From CAYFQV01 sp964654185 (lineage in GTDB: Bacteria; Spirochaetota; Spirochaetia; DSM-27196; PWMO01), in the NCBI GenBank assembly GCA_964654185.1, contig CAZZIE010000005.1:1-64000 (forward strand): a stretch of 64,000 bases of DNA. Reading direction: 5' to 3'. A program made the position numbers and the translations under genes. The notes below the pieces were generated by a model that was given only the letters and a program-made list of their open reading frames with translations, did not search any database and was not told the DNA's origin. This document shows, in pieces, positions 57,358 through 64,000 of this stretch. Position 1 is the first letter of the stretch. The number at the start of each line of letters is the position of its first letter.

Positions 57358-58194
57358 CTAGAGCTCCACGAATCCGGGGTCGAAGTTGTCCGGTTCCGGA
57401 AAGGTGCGTTCGGCGCGGTTCAGCTTGCGGATCGCGTGCATTTCCTCATCCGTGAGCTCGAAGTCGAAGACCTGAAGGTTCTCGGTGATGCGCGCCGGCG
57501 TCACGGACTTCGGCAGCGCAATGATGCCGCGCTGCACCATCCAGCGAAGGGACACCTGGGTCGGGGATTTGCCGTGAGCATCGCCTATAGATATTAAGGT
57601 CTCATTCTCCAGAACATCCTGGATCTTGTCGCTCTTGAAGGGGGCGTACGCCTCCATGGCAATGCCCTTGGATTCGAGGTAGTCCTGAAGGCGCGTGTTC
57701 TGCAGGTGCACATGGCACTCCACCTGATTGACTGCCGGGACGACGCGCGCGGTTTGCAGAAGGGCGTCGAGGTGGTGAATGTGGAAGTTGGAGATCCCCA
57801 GGGTCCGCACCTTGCCGGCATCCGCCGCCTCTTCCATGGCCGCATACACCGCAGCGTTGCGCTCGTAGGTCCAGGGCCAGTGCATGAGGACGAGGTCGAT
57901 GTAGTCGGTCCCGAGATTGTCCAGCGAGGCGTCGATCATCCGGGTCGTCGCTTCCTTTGTGTGGGCGCTGTTCCAGATCTTCGTGGTGACGAAGACCTCT
58001 TCCCGGGGGACGGAGCTGTCGGCAAGGGCTCGGCCCACTTCCTCCTCGTTCTTGTAGGCAACGGCCGTATCAATGTGGCGGTACCCCGCCTCCAGGGCGT
58101 GCAGCACCGCGCGATACACATCCTCTCCCCGCGCCCGGAAGGTGCCGAGGCCCACCATGGGTATCGAATACCCGCTGTTCAACGTGCGTTCCAT
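57358..58194 (-). CDS. Aldo/keto reductase
   Basis: 278 residues, usual length for AKR family 5-type enzymes. The catalytic tetrad is visible: Asp in HIDTAVAYKNEEEVG, Tyr in the same segment, Lys in FVTTKIWNSAH and His in LVLMHWPW. The NADPH-binding C-terminal region has LPKSVTPARITENLQVFDFEL. It reduces aldehydes or ketones (for example 2,5-diketogluconate or methylglyoxal) with NADPH. Transcribed in the same direction as the TetR-type gene but 115 bases away, so possible control by it. Confidence 0.93.
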   Translation of the reverse strand: MERTLNSGYSIPMVGLGTFRARGEDVYRAVLHALEAGYRHIDTAVAYKNEEEVGRALADSSVPREEVFVTTKIWNSAHTKEATTRMIDASLDNLGTDYIDLVLMHWPWTYERNAAVYAAMEEAADAGKVRTLGISNFHIHHLDALLQTARVVPAVNQVECHVHLQNTRLQDYLESKGIAMEAYAPFKSDKIQDVLENETLISIGDAHGKSPTQVSLRWMVQRGIIALPKSVTPARITENLQVFDFELTDEEMHAIRKLNRAERTFPEPDNFDPGFVEL

Positions 58195-58308
58195 GCGTTC
58201 TCCTTTTCGTCGTATCGGGCAAAGGTACCAACGCGGCAGCGCAGGGGGAAATGGGGGTTGTGGGGGCGGCGGCGAGAGGGGTCGGCGGGCCGGTGGGAAT
58301 GCGCGCGG

Positions 58309-59415
58309 TTATTCGGAGAGGCCGTGTGCGAGGAGGCGGCCGAGGTCGCGGACGGCTCCGGCAACGTCGGTCACGCGCTTCTGGAAGAGCACTTCGATGC
58401 CGAGGTAGTGGGAGATGCCCATGAGGAAGTTGGCGACGACCGCCCGCTGGTGGGGTGGTACATCGCAGAGACTCGAAACGTACCCGTGTTCGAAGGCGTC
58501 ATAATACTCGCGCACCGACTGCGGCACGACGAACTCCGCCTCCCGGACGATTTCGTAGTACTCGGGGTGGCCCGCGAAGTAGTGGAGGAAGTTCCACATG
58601 CCGTGGACCTCCTGGTGCCAGCGGGATTGAGTGCGAATCTGGTGTGTTCGAAGGAAGTGTCGGGTGCGCCGACCGATGTCACGGACCAACTCGGCGAGGA
58701 AGGAGTCCTTTCCGGAGAAGTGGTTGTAGAATGTGCCGACCGAATACCCCGCGGCCCGGGCAATGTCGACTACCTGTACCGCGTAGAAGCCGCGTTCACC
58801 GATCAACCCGACGGCCTTGTGGAGAAGACGGTCGTGCGGGGAGTCACCCTCGAGGGCGTCGGGTTCCGGAAGCGTCGTGAGGCCGATGACCTCGTCGGTC
58901 GCCTGGAAGATGCCGTTGAACAGCAACTCCGCCAGGAGGTCCTCGTCCGGCTCGAGGTCGCTCAGCAGCGAGCGTGTAGCGACAAATCGCAGGCCCGAGA
59001 GCAGATAGAGGTACTCTACCTCGGTGATGGTCCGACCGTAGATGCGTTCGGCCGTCGCCACGTAGAGGGCACGAATGCGCTCCTCGAACTGCGGAAAGCG
59101 GTATTGCCCCTCGCGGAACATCTTGACCTCACCGGCGTAGCGACGAGCGGCACCGGCTACGACCCGCACGAAGCTGCGAAGACGCTCCTTGACGGTATCT
59201 CCGGTCACACCGACAAGATCACGTTCGAGCTTCCCCAGGAAGGTTTCGAGGAGAACGAAGAAGAGCTCTCTCTTGCCCGGGAAGTATCGATAGAAGGCGC
59301 CGTTCGACATGCCTGCCCGGCGACAGATCTCCGCAACCGAGACCGCGTCGTACCACTCCTCGGAAAAGAGCTGCAGTCCCGCGGACCTCAGTCTCGGCAG
59401 GGTATCGCGCGCCAT
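58309..59415 (-). CDS. Tandem TetR-family regulator (two TetR units in one chain)
   Basis: 368 residues from the ATG at 59415, with GGAGG 7-8 bases upstream. The first unit (about 1-185) has the helix-turn-helix VSVAEICRRAGMSNGAFYRYFPGKRELFF. The second (about 190-368) has its own at about 210-238, VQVVDIARAAGYSVGTFYNHFSGKDSFLAEL. Both units are followed by a TetR-type ligand/dimer domain. TetR regulators are normally homodimers of about 200 residues, so this is a single-chain pseudo-dimer with two DNA-recognition helices of different sequence. It may bind an asymmetric operator. Targets are probably the aldo/keto reductase or livK genes next door. Confidence 0.9.
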   Translation of the reverse strand: MARDTLPRLRSAGLQLFSEEWYDAVSVAEICRRAGMSNGAFYRYFPGKRELFFVLLETFLGKLERDLVGVTGDTVKERLRSFVRVVAGAARRYAGEVKMFREGQYRFPQFEERIRALYVATAERIYGRTITEVEYLYLLSGLRFVATRSLLSDLEPDEDLLAELLFNGIFQATDEVIGLTTLPEPDALEGDSPHDRLLHKAVGLIGERGFYAVQVVDIARAAGYSVGTFYNHFSGKDSFLAELVRDIGRRTRHFLRTHQIRTQSRWHQEVHGMWNFLHYFAGHPEYYEIVREAEFVVPQSVREYYDAFEHGYVSSLCDVPPHQRAVVANFLMGISHYLGIEVLFQKRVTDVAGAVRDLGRLLAHGLSE

Positions 59416-59498
59416 CAGCGGGCCTCCAGAGGTTCGAGGGCGAATGCCCAGGGAATGCCCCTCCCAATCGGGAGGGGCAGACATGGTGCAGAAAGGAC

Positions 59499-60722
59499 CT
59501 AGTTCAGGATGTCGTTGATCGGCTCGAGGGGCTGCTCAACGACCCAGTTGGGTCCGTCCGCGTAGGTCGCCCGGAGCAGCGACATGGCCTGCGTACCAAC
59601 GCGGCGGCCGTCGGAGAAGTCGACCGATCCGCCGAGCGGAATGTTCACCGGCTCCTCTTCCATGGCGGCAACGTAGTTCTCCCAGGTGAGAGGATCCTCG
59701 CCGACCCGCTCGAGGCCCTGGACGAAGATCGCTGCGGCAATCCAGCCCGCCTGAGCGTAGGGATTGCCTGCCAGGGCCGGATCGATCTTGGAGACCTGGT
59801 CGGCAAACTCGATGAGGCCCTCAGTCTGGTTGCCCGCTTCGTCGACCACCTGCAGCCATGCACTGGCGTGCACGTCGAAGGAGTTGAGGGCTTCCTGTAC
59901 ACCTTCAACGAAGGTCGGAGCTGCGTTGACGTAGCTGGTGATGGCCGGCGCGGAGTTGCCCGCGGCCGCCAGCGCCTTGATGGCGACTTCTGCCGGAACC
60001 TGGTTGGCTGCAACCAGGACCACGTCCACATCCTCACTGATCATGGTCTGCGCGGCGGAGCTCATGTCGTTGGAGTCAGGGGGGACCTGGACCGCAACGA
60101 CTTCGACACCGACCATCTCGGCTCGACGCTCAATGCCCGCAAGGAGACCTTTGCCGTCATCAGCGTTGGGGTAGATCACCCCGACCTTCTCGGCACCGAA
60201 GTCCCCAACGGCGCGAGCTACCATGACCTCGCCCTCGGCGTCGTAAATCGGCTGCACCGGGAAGGATGCCCGGGCGCCGTCCTCGGCGTTCAGGTCAAAA
60301 AGAGCGCGGAGGCCGGTCGCGTAGTAGACCCGGGGAATACCAACAGTATTGAGGTATTCCATTGTCGCGGCGACGGTCGGCGTGCCGAAGTGGCCCACGA
60401 AGGCGAAGATCTGGTCGTCTTCGACCAGACGCTGCGCGTAGGTCAGTCCCTGTGCGCCGTCGAACTCGTCGTCATAATGCACCCACTCGATGGTCCGGCC
60501 CGCTACACCACCGGCCTCGTTGACCATGTTGAAGTAGGCCTCAATGCCCTGGTTGAAGGGCACGCCCACTGCAGCAAGGCCACCGCTGGTTGCGGCACTG
60601 TTCCCGACGAGAACGCTATCTTCCGTCACGCCCTGCGCGGCGGCGCCCTCCTGCTCTCCCCCGGCCCATGCGGCGAAGACGGTCACGGCGATCATCAGAA
60701 ATACGATCGCGATTCTTTTCAT
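59499..60722 (-). CDS. livK: Branched-chain amino-acid ABC solute-binding protein
   Basis: 407 residues from the ATG at 60722 with AAGGAGGG 4-5 bases upstream. The signal peptide ends VFAAWAGGEQEGAAA, the spirochaete form. The mature part is a LivJ/LivK type I binding fold: VLVGNSAATSGGLAAVGVPFNQGIEAYFNMVNE, AFVGHFGTPTVAATMEYLNT, and VDVVLVAANQVPAEVAIKAL. Similar proteins bind leucine/isoleucine/valine, urea or short amides. Head of the operon is to its right? No: livF, livG, livM and livH lie upstream on this strand, so livK is the last gene of the liv unit in this direction, with its own strong ribosome binding site. Confidence 0.92.
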   Translation of the reverse strand: MKRIAIVFLMIAVTVFAAWAGGEQEGAAAQGVTEDSVLVGNSAATSGGLAAVGVPFNQGIEAYFNMVNEAGGVAGRTIEWVHYDDEFDGAQGLTYAQRLVEDDQIFAFVGHFGTPTVAATMEYLNTVGIPRVYYATGLRALFDLNAEDGARASFPVQPIYDAEGEVMVARAVGDFGAEKVGVIYPNADDGKGLLAGIERRAEMVGVEVVAVQVPPDSNDMSSAAQTMISEDVDVVLVAANQVPAEVAIKALAAAGNSAPAITSYVNAAPTFVEGVQEALNSFDVHASAWLQVVDEAGNQTEGLIEFADQVSKIDPALAGNPYAQAGWIAAAIFVQGLERVGEDPLTWENYVAAMEEEPVNIPLGGSVDFSDGRRVGTQAMSLLRATYADGPNWVVEQPLEPINDILN

Positions 60723-60830
60723 CTCTCCCTCCTTGGAAGTGTTCAATTCCAGGTCGAGCGCCCGGCCCGATTCCGGTCCGGCACCTTTCCGGCCCGGCCC
60801 GATCCTGGAGTGATTACGTATTTGGTGAGC

Positions 60831-61553
60831 TCACGTGTTCTCGCGGCCCAGGTAGGCCGCGACGAGCTCCGGGTCGTTCTGCAACTCCGCCGCAGGCCCC
60901 TCTTTCACGACGTTGCCCACCTGGAGCACGTACGCGTAGTCCGAAATCTTCAGCGTCTGCAAGGCGTTCTGCTCGACGATCAGGATGGTAGTCCCCTCGT
61001 TCCGGAACTCCTCGATAATCTTGAAGATGTTTCGGACGATCATCGGTGCAAGGCCGAGAGAAGGCTCGTCGAGGACGAGAAGTCTGGGCGACGCCATGAG
61101 CGCCCGGCCGATCGCGAGCATCTGCTGCTCACCACCGGAAAGGGTCTGGGCAACCTGGTCTTTCCGCTCCTCGAGAACCGGAAAGTAGCCGAAGACCCGG
61201 CGCAGATTCTCATCGCGCTCGGCCTTGTCCTTCACGGTGAAGGCGCCGATCTGCAGATTCTCCTGCGTCGTGAGCTCACCGAAGATCTGACGCCCCTCCG
61301 GAGCCTGGACAATCCCCATCTTGGTGATCTTCTCCGCGCTGAAGCCGGTTATGTCCTCACCGTCGAAGCGCACCTCTCCCGTTACCGCCGGGACCAGACC
61401 GGAGATCTTCTTGAGAAGCGTTGATTTTCCACCGCCGTTCGAGCCGAGCACCGCGACAATGCCCCCCTGGGGCACCGAGATCGTTACCGACCGCAGCGCT
61501 TCAATGGCGCCGTAAGAGACGCTCAGATTTCGTACATCGAGAAGCGCGTTCAT
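60831..61553 (-). CDS. livF: Branched-chain amino-acid ABC ATPase LivF
   Basis: 240 residues, full length. Walker A GSNGGGKSTLL, signature LSGGEQQMLAIGRAL, Walker B LLVLDEPSLGLAP and the switch His in ILIVEQNALQTL (family uses EQNA). It drives import with LivG. The start overlaps the livG stop (ATGA). Ends AYLGREN, typical of LivF. Confidence 0.96.
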   Translation of the reverse strand: MNALLDVRNLSVSYGAIEALRSVTISVPQGGIVAVLGSNGGGKSTLLKKISGLVPAVTGEVRFDGEDITGFSAEKITKMGIVQAPEGRQIFGELTTQENLQIGAFTVKDKAERDENLRRVFGYFPVLEERKDQVAQTLSGGEQQMLAIGRALMASPRLLVLDEPSLGLAPMIVRNIFKIIEEFRNEGTTILIVEQNALQTLKISDYAYVLQVGNVVKEGPAAELQNDPELVAAYLGRENT

Positions 61554-62344
61554 TCCTCGTCGTCCTTTCCGAGATAGGCTTCCTGCACGAGCGGATTCGC
61601 TTGAATGCGCGTAGGCGCATCCATCGCGAGGAACCTGCCGAAGTTGATCGCACAGACGCGGTCGCAGATGTTCATGACAAGGCCCATGTCGTGCTCGATC
61701 AGAAGAATGGAAGTATTGAACTGGTCCCTGATCCGATAGATCAGTGCATCGAGCTCGTCCGTCTCCTGATCGTTCAAGCCTGCCGCCGGCTCGTCCAGAA
61801 TGATCAGCCGCGGCTCGGTCATGAGGGTGCGGGCGATCTCGATCTTCTTGAGGATGCCGTAGGGCTGACCTGCCGCGTAGTAGTCCTTGAGGTGACCAAT
61901 GCCCAGAAAGTCCAGGATGCCCGCGGCCTTCTCTCGCATCTCCCGCTCCTCGCGCCGCGCCTTCGGCGTCTTCAGCAGGTGCGAGATGATGCCCGTCTGG
62001 AAGTGGGTGTGGCTTCCAACCATGACGTTGTCCAGGATGGAGAGGTCCCGCACGAGCTCCAGGTTCTGGAAGGTTCGGGCAATACCCCGCTGTACCACCT
62101 CGGTCACCCCCAGTGAGCGAAGGTCAATGGGGCCGCCGTCGACGTGAAGTCGAATCGAACCGGTGTACTCCTTGTAGAACTGAGTCACGCAGTTGAACAC
62201 AGTAGTCTTGCCGGCGCCGTTGGGCCCAATGAGTCCCACGATCTCCCCCTCGTAGACGGTGAAGGTGAGATCGTCTACCGCCTTCAGGCCGCCGAAGGCC
62301 ATTGATACGCCGTCGAGCTCGAGGATGGGTCGTCGTTCGGTCAC
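61550..62344 (-). CDS. livG: Branched-chain amino-acid ABC ATPase LivG
   Basis: 264 residues from a GTG at 62344 that overlaps the livM stop (GTGA) and has GGGAGGA about 8 bases upstream. Walker A GPNGAGKTTVF, signature segment QPYGILKKIEIARTL (a mild variant of PYGxQRRLEIARAL), Walker B LIILDEPAAGLN and the H-loop IEHDMGLVM. A longer frame begins upstream inside livM and is not real. Partner of LivF. Confidence 0.95.
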   Translation of the reverse strand: MTERRPILELDGVSMAFGGLKAVDDLTFTVYEGEIVGLIGPNGAGKTTVFNCVTQFYKEYTGSIRLHVDGGPIDLRSLGVTEVVQRGIARTFQNLELVRDLSILDNVMVGSHTHFQTGIISHLLKTPKARREEREMREKAAGILDFLGIGHLKDYYAAGQPYGILKKIEIARTLMTEPRLIILDEPAAGLNDQETDELDALIYRIRDQFNTSILLIEHDMGLVMNICDRVCAINFGRFLAMDAPTRIQANPLVQEAYLGKDDEE

Positions 62345-63417
62345 TTCGATTTCCTCCCGCCGGCGGGCCGGTCCTCGGCCTTGCGGCCTCCAGTCATTCG
62401 ATTCTTCGAACCAACAAAGAGCCGCTTCAGATCCTGCCCGACAAAGATGAAACCCCGCGGATAGAAGAGAATCACGAGTATGATGAGCCCGCCCGAGAAC
62501 ACGTATGAGATATCCCCCAGAAGGTCCTTGAGGAGCAGGTTCGGGAGGCCATAGATGATGATGGCACCCAGGAACGTACCAATGATGGACTTGAACCCGC
62601 CCACGACCACCATGGCAATGATGAGGAGGCTGATGTTCAGCGTCCACGCCCGGGTCGGTGCGTTCTGGAAGTAGAGAGCGTAGAGAATACCGCCTGCCGT
62701 CGCGTACAGGGTCGCAGTGACAAAGGCGGTGAGCCGATACTTCAGCAGGCTGATTCCCATGGCCTGCGCGGCATGCTCACTCCGGCTCATGGCCATGAGT
62801 GCCCGACCGGTCCGGCTCTTCACGAGGTTGTGCATGAGGACCATCATGACGAACATCACCACAATGACGATCCCGTAGAGGATGCTTCGCTGGTCCTGAA
62901 GGATCTGGTTCAGCTCAATGAGCCCGAACAGCCGCACCGAACCAATTGAAATGAACTCACCACCGAAGACCGGCACGGAGGTGTAGATCTGCCGGAGGAT
63001 CTCCCCGATGAAGAGCGTGGCAATGGCGAGGTAGATACTCTCCACCTTCAGGGAAAAGAGCCCGATTACCGCGCCGAGTGAGCCGGAAATGAGCAGGGTG
63101 AGGATCGCGGCGACTTCGAAGGGCAGTCCCATCTGAAGAAAGACCCCGACACCAAGCGCTCCCGCGCCAATGAACCCGGCGGTCCCAAGGGAGATCAGCC
63201 CGCTGAACCCCAGGAGGATGTTCATACCCAGGGCTACCACCGTGTAGATCGCCGTATAGGCAAAGACGCTCATGGTTGAGAAGCGCATGAGTCCCAGATG
63301 CGGCAGTACGGCAAAGATGAGCAGAATGGCTCCCAGCAGCGTGAACTGAAGGATCGGCTTGTTCTGGAGCGCCCGGCCGAGCCCGAGGCCCTGTTTTGCA
63401 TTCATGGTTCCGCTCAT
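62341..63417 (-). CDS. livM: Branched-chain amino-acid ABC permease LivM
   Basis: 358 residues with about ten membrane segments. Patterns of LivM are GMNILLGFSGLISLGTAGFIGAGAL, LAIATLFIGEILRQIY and VVGGFKSIIGTFLGAIIIYGLPNLL, plus the cytoplasmic loop LVKSRTGRALMAMSRSEHAAQAMG. A basic tail ends the protein. Six bases separate it from the livH stop. Confidence 0.95.
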   Translation of the reverse strand: MSGTMNAKQGLGLGRALQNKPILQFTLLGAILLIFAVLPHLGLMRFSTMSVFAYTAIYTVVALGMNILLGFSGLISLGTAGFIGAGALGVGVFLQMGLPFEVAAILTLLISGSLGAVIGLFSLKVESIYLAIATLFIGEILRQIYTSVPVFGGEFISIGSVRLFGLIELNQILQDQRSILYGIVIVVMFVMMVLMHNLVKSRTGRALMAMSRSEHAAQAMGISLLKYRLTAFVTATLYATAGGILYALYFQNAPTRAWTLNISLLIIAMVVVGGFKSIIGTFLGAIIIYGLPNLLLKDLLGDISYVFSGGLIILVILFYPRGFIFVGQDLKRLFVGSKNRMTGGRKAEDRPAGGRKSK

Positions 63418-63423
63418 ATCGAC

Positions 63424-64000
63424 CTATACCTTCTTCACCAGCTTCTTCCCGAACAGGCCGTAGGGCTTGAAGTACAGGAAGACGAGAATGAGCGAGTAGA
63501 CAATGACATTGCCCCAGATATCCGAGATATAGAAAGCTGTGAAGTTCCGGGCAAAGGCAATGATGAAAGCGCCGACAACCGGACCGAGGAACGTCGAGAA
63601 GCCCCCGAGGACACCGGCGAAGAAGGCGCTCACCTGCACGTCAAGGAGCATGTTGGGGTTCACGCTCGCCTGCGGTGCCACGATCAGCGCCGCCAGAGTA
63701 CCCATCATGGCCGCGGCCGCCCAGGAGATCATGGTCACGGTTCGAGTGGGAACGCCCATCAACTTGGCCGTGGTCTCGTTCGCCGCGGTCACCCGGATCG
63801 CGAGCCCCCAGCGCGTGTTCTGAATGAACCAGAAGAGAAAGCCCATGAGACCAAGGCTGATGACGATGACAAAGACCGTGTTGTAGCGCAACGTCGCGCC
63901 GGCGATATCGACACTGGCCCCCGGAATGAAGCTCGGCAGTCGGTACGGGTCCACCCCGAAAAGGAGGGGGATCAACCCGGTGATCACCATGATCAACCCG
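63424..64000 (-). CDS. livH: Branched-chain amino-acid ABC permease LivH (partial)
   Basis: The last 192 residues of LivH; the start lies beyond the right edge. Membrane segments and the family loop WGLAIRVTAANETTAKLMGVPTRTV are present, followed by SAFFAGVLGGFSTFLGPVVGAFIIAFARNF and the closing SLILVFLYFKPYGLFGKKLVKKV. It forms the import channel with LivM. Confidence 0.95.
   Translation of the reverse strand, partial: GLIMVITGLIPLLFGVDPYRLPSFIPGASVDIAGATLRYNTVFVIVISLGLMGFLFWFIQNTRWGLAIRVTAANETTAKLMGVPTRTVTMISWAAAAMMGTLAALIVAPQASVNPNMLLDVQVSAFFAGVLGGFSTFLGPVVGAFIIAFARNFTAFYISDIWGNVIVYSLILVFLYFKPYGLFGKKLVKKV

Noticed and set aside
57706..59502. A 598-codon plus-strand frame
   Set aside because: Antisense to the aldo/keto reductase and tandem TetR genes, no recognisable domain.
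59868..61424. A 518-codon plus-strand frame
   Set aside because: Antisense to livK and livF; composition is the complement of their codons.
61550..62647. Longer N-terminus for LivG
   Set aside because: The extension lies inside livM in another frame; the GTG at 62344 with GTGA overlap and Shine-Dalgarno is the real start.

Overview
The window looks like chromosome of a high-G+C spirochaete (Spirochaetales/Spirochaetaceae; inference). Clues are solute-binding proteins whose signal peptides end in the A-GGEQEG style common in Spirochaeta, many lipobox lipoproteins, a FapA/DUF342 protein, sodium-pump decarboxylase genes and c-di-GMP enzymes. I see no rRNA, tRNA, CRISPR array, prophage or integrase.

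Layout. 1-1.2 kb: 5' portion of a glycyl radical enzyme gene. 1.4-6.2 kb: diguanylate cyclase, degenerate CPBP-like membrane protein, a coupled pair of unknown small genes, fapA. 6.4-9.2 kb: envelope lipoproteins (FMN-binding protein with an ApbE-type flavinylation motif, double-rhodanese lipoprotein, DUF6544 lipoprotein). 9.2-15.1 kb: radical SAM protein, DUF1810, PEGA-type exported protein, YjbQ, a kinase-like P-loop protein, an RRM RNA-binding protein and a YdcZ transporter. 15.2-35.5 kb: a catabolic island, A+T-richer by eye than its surroundings, with two divergently controlled ABC-import operons (RbsABC type under an AraC regulator; CUT1 type under a GntR/UTRA regulator). It encodes several C-N hydrolase or lyase families, PfkB kinases, an eIF2B-fold protein and a SIS protein. 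35.8-50.3 kb: S41-like lipoprotein, exonuclease I, TraB/GumN protein, second RRM gene, repeated S-x-DG-x-x-W lipoprotein, a solute-binding-protein/histidine-kinase pair, glycosyltransferase, MlrC-family lipoprotein, membrane alpha/beta hydrolase. 50.4-54.1 kb: oadG-oadA-oadB, with oadB frameshifted. 54.3-59.4 kb: HD-GYP protein, a 52-residue membrane protein with its own promoter and terminator, orphan PhnD-like lipoprotein, aldo/keto reductase, tandem TetR regulator. 59.5-64 kb: branched-chain amino-acid ABC operon livK-livF-livG-livM-livH, running off the right edge.

Four patterns stand out. First, many G+C-rich genes have a TAnnnT -10 hexamer only 5-14 nt before the start codon, often with a -35 box 17-18 nt further upstream and no Shine-Dalgarno; this suggests widespread leaderless initiation, whereas most island genes carry strong Shine-Dalgarno sequences. 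Second, the two RRM genes share a block at the predicted mRNA 5' end and an identical hairpin touching the Shine-Dalgarno, a candidate cold-shock or autoregulatory leader. Third, the island combines enzyme-fold proteins lacking canonical catalytic residues (M24 without metal ligands, eIF2B fold without the Cys/Asp pair, glutamine-amidotransferase fold without Cys) with a three-copy small domain, which may mark an undescribed pathway for an N-substituted sugar. Fourth, oadB is broken in one place while its operon partners look intact. No search, alignment or folding could be run; family calls rest on motif recognition.
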